Of a DNA stretch of 50,314 nucleotides, positions 50,254 to 50,314 are shown piece after piece. The number at the start of each line of letters is the position of its first letter. Within the stretch, counting starts at the first letter, position 1. The notes under the pieces are model-generated. The model was not told where the DNA came from. It saw only the letters and a program-made list of their open reading frames with translations, and did no database searches. The position numbers and the translations under genes are program-made. This DNA is from Chloroflexota bacterium (GTDB lineage: Bacteria > Chloroflexota > Anaerolineae > Aggregatilineales > Phototrophicaceae), in the NCBI GenBank assembly GCA_028875185.1, contig JAPPFH010000073.1, forward strand, positions 1-50,314. Direction: 5' to 3'.

Positions 50254-50314
50254 AGGGGAGTGGTGAATGTGTTGATATATCCTTCGTTTCCCCCACCCTA
50301 AATCTTGTTCCCCC
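50254..50314 (-). repeat. Dispersed GC-rich intergenic repeat, right-end inverted copy
   Basis: The reverse complement of 50254-50305 matches 95-146 with two mismatches, and partial similarity continues to the window edge. The two window ends thus carry the same element in inverted orientation, as expected if the assembly broke in repeated sequence on both sides. Confidence 0.75.

Noticed and set aside
1-50314. CRISPR arrays, tRNA or rRNA genes, transposases, integrases
   Set aside because: No regularly spaced direct repeats, cloverleaf-like sequences, rRNA motifs or recombinase domains were found on reading both strands.

Overview
The window looks like a complete contig from a bacterium that is most likely a member of the Chloroflexota (Anaerolineae-like). 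This placement is an inference. It rests on the Pro/Thr-rich PTATPT-type tails, the large STAND/TIR/FGE conflict proteins, the duplicated branched-chain amino acid binding proteins, the UGSC-type selenoprotein and the GC-rich dispersed repeats. Both ends finish in inverted copies of the same repeat, as expected where an assembly breaks at a repeat.

Layout. 0.2-8.2 kb: isocitrate dehydrogenase, a membrane TPR protein, molybdate transport genes modA-modB (no modC), two membrane-anchored proteins of unknown function and the primary-type sigma factor. 8.3-11.9 kb: a PLP aminotransferase, an MFS transporter and TrmB. 11.9-14.5 kb: an AT-richer insert with a MvaI/BcnI-family restriction enzyme and its methyltransferase, followed by a broken 5' copy of the next gene and a small coiled-coil membrane protein. 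14.6-18.8 kb: a two-gene M16 peptidase operon (one catalytic, one non-catalytic subunit), a TfoX_C helix-hairpin protein and FabF.

18.8-24.9 kb, mostly minus strand: a redox island with two selenoproteins. One is a UGSC-family protein (Sec92) and the other an AhpD-like protein with a CxxU site (Sec90). Each has an in-frame TGA followed by a plausible bacterial SECIS hairpin. A thioredoxin-fold fusion protein, an uncharacterised Cys-cluster protein, an alpha/alpha-toroid protein and a CgeB-like glycosyltransferase are also here. 25.0-32.4 kb: a complete Liv-type transporter (two binding proteins, LivH, an unusually long LivM, LivG, LivF), followed by a kinase-fold phosphotransferase and an EamA exporter.

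34.6-43.4 kb is the most striking part. It is a same-strand, tightly coupled set of four proteins: TIR-STAND-HEAT (1316 aa), TIR-FGE (581 aa), a 172-aa protein with a Gly-rich beta-type motif and a hydrophobic C-terminus, and a NACHT NTPase carrying a similar motif upstream of its NTPase. The domain logic (NTPase sensors, NADase-type TIR effectors, a binding module, a small adaptor or effector) is that of prokaryotic immune/conflict systems. This particular combination is a good candidate for an undescribed system. 43.4-50.1 kb: a PQQ-type sugar dehydrogenase, a tandemly duplicated coiled-coil membrane protein, ManA, ClpB and a Trm112-like protein.

No tRNA, rRNA, CRISPR array, transposase or phage gene was seen. 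All calls come from reading the translated sequence and comparing it with remembered family motifs. No database search was run.
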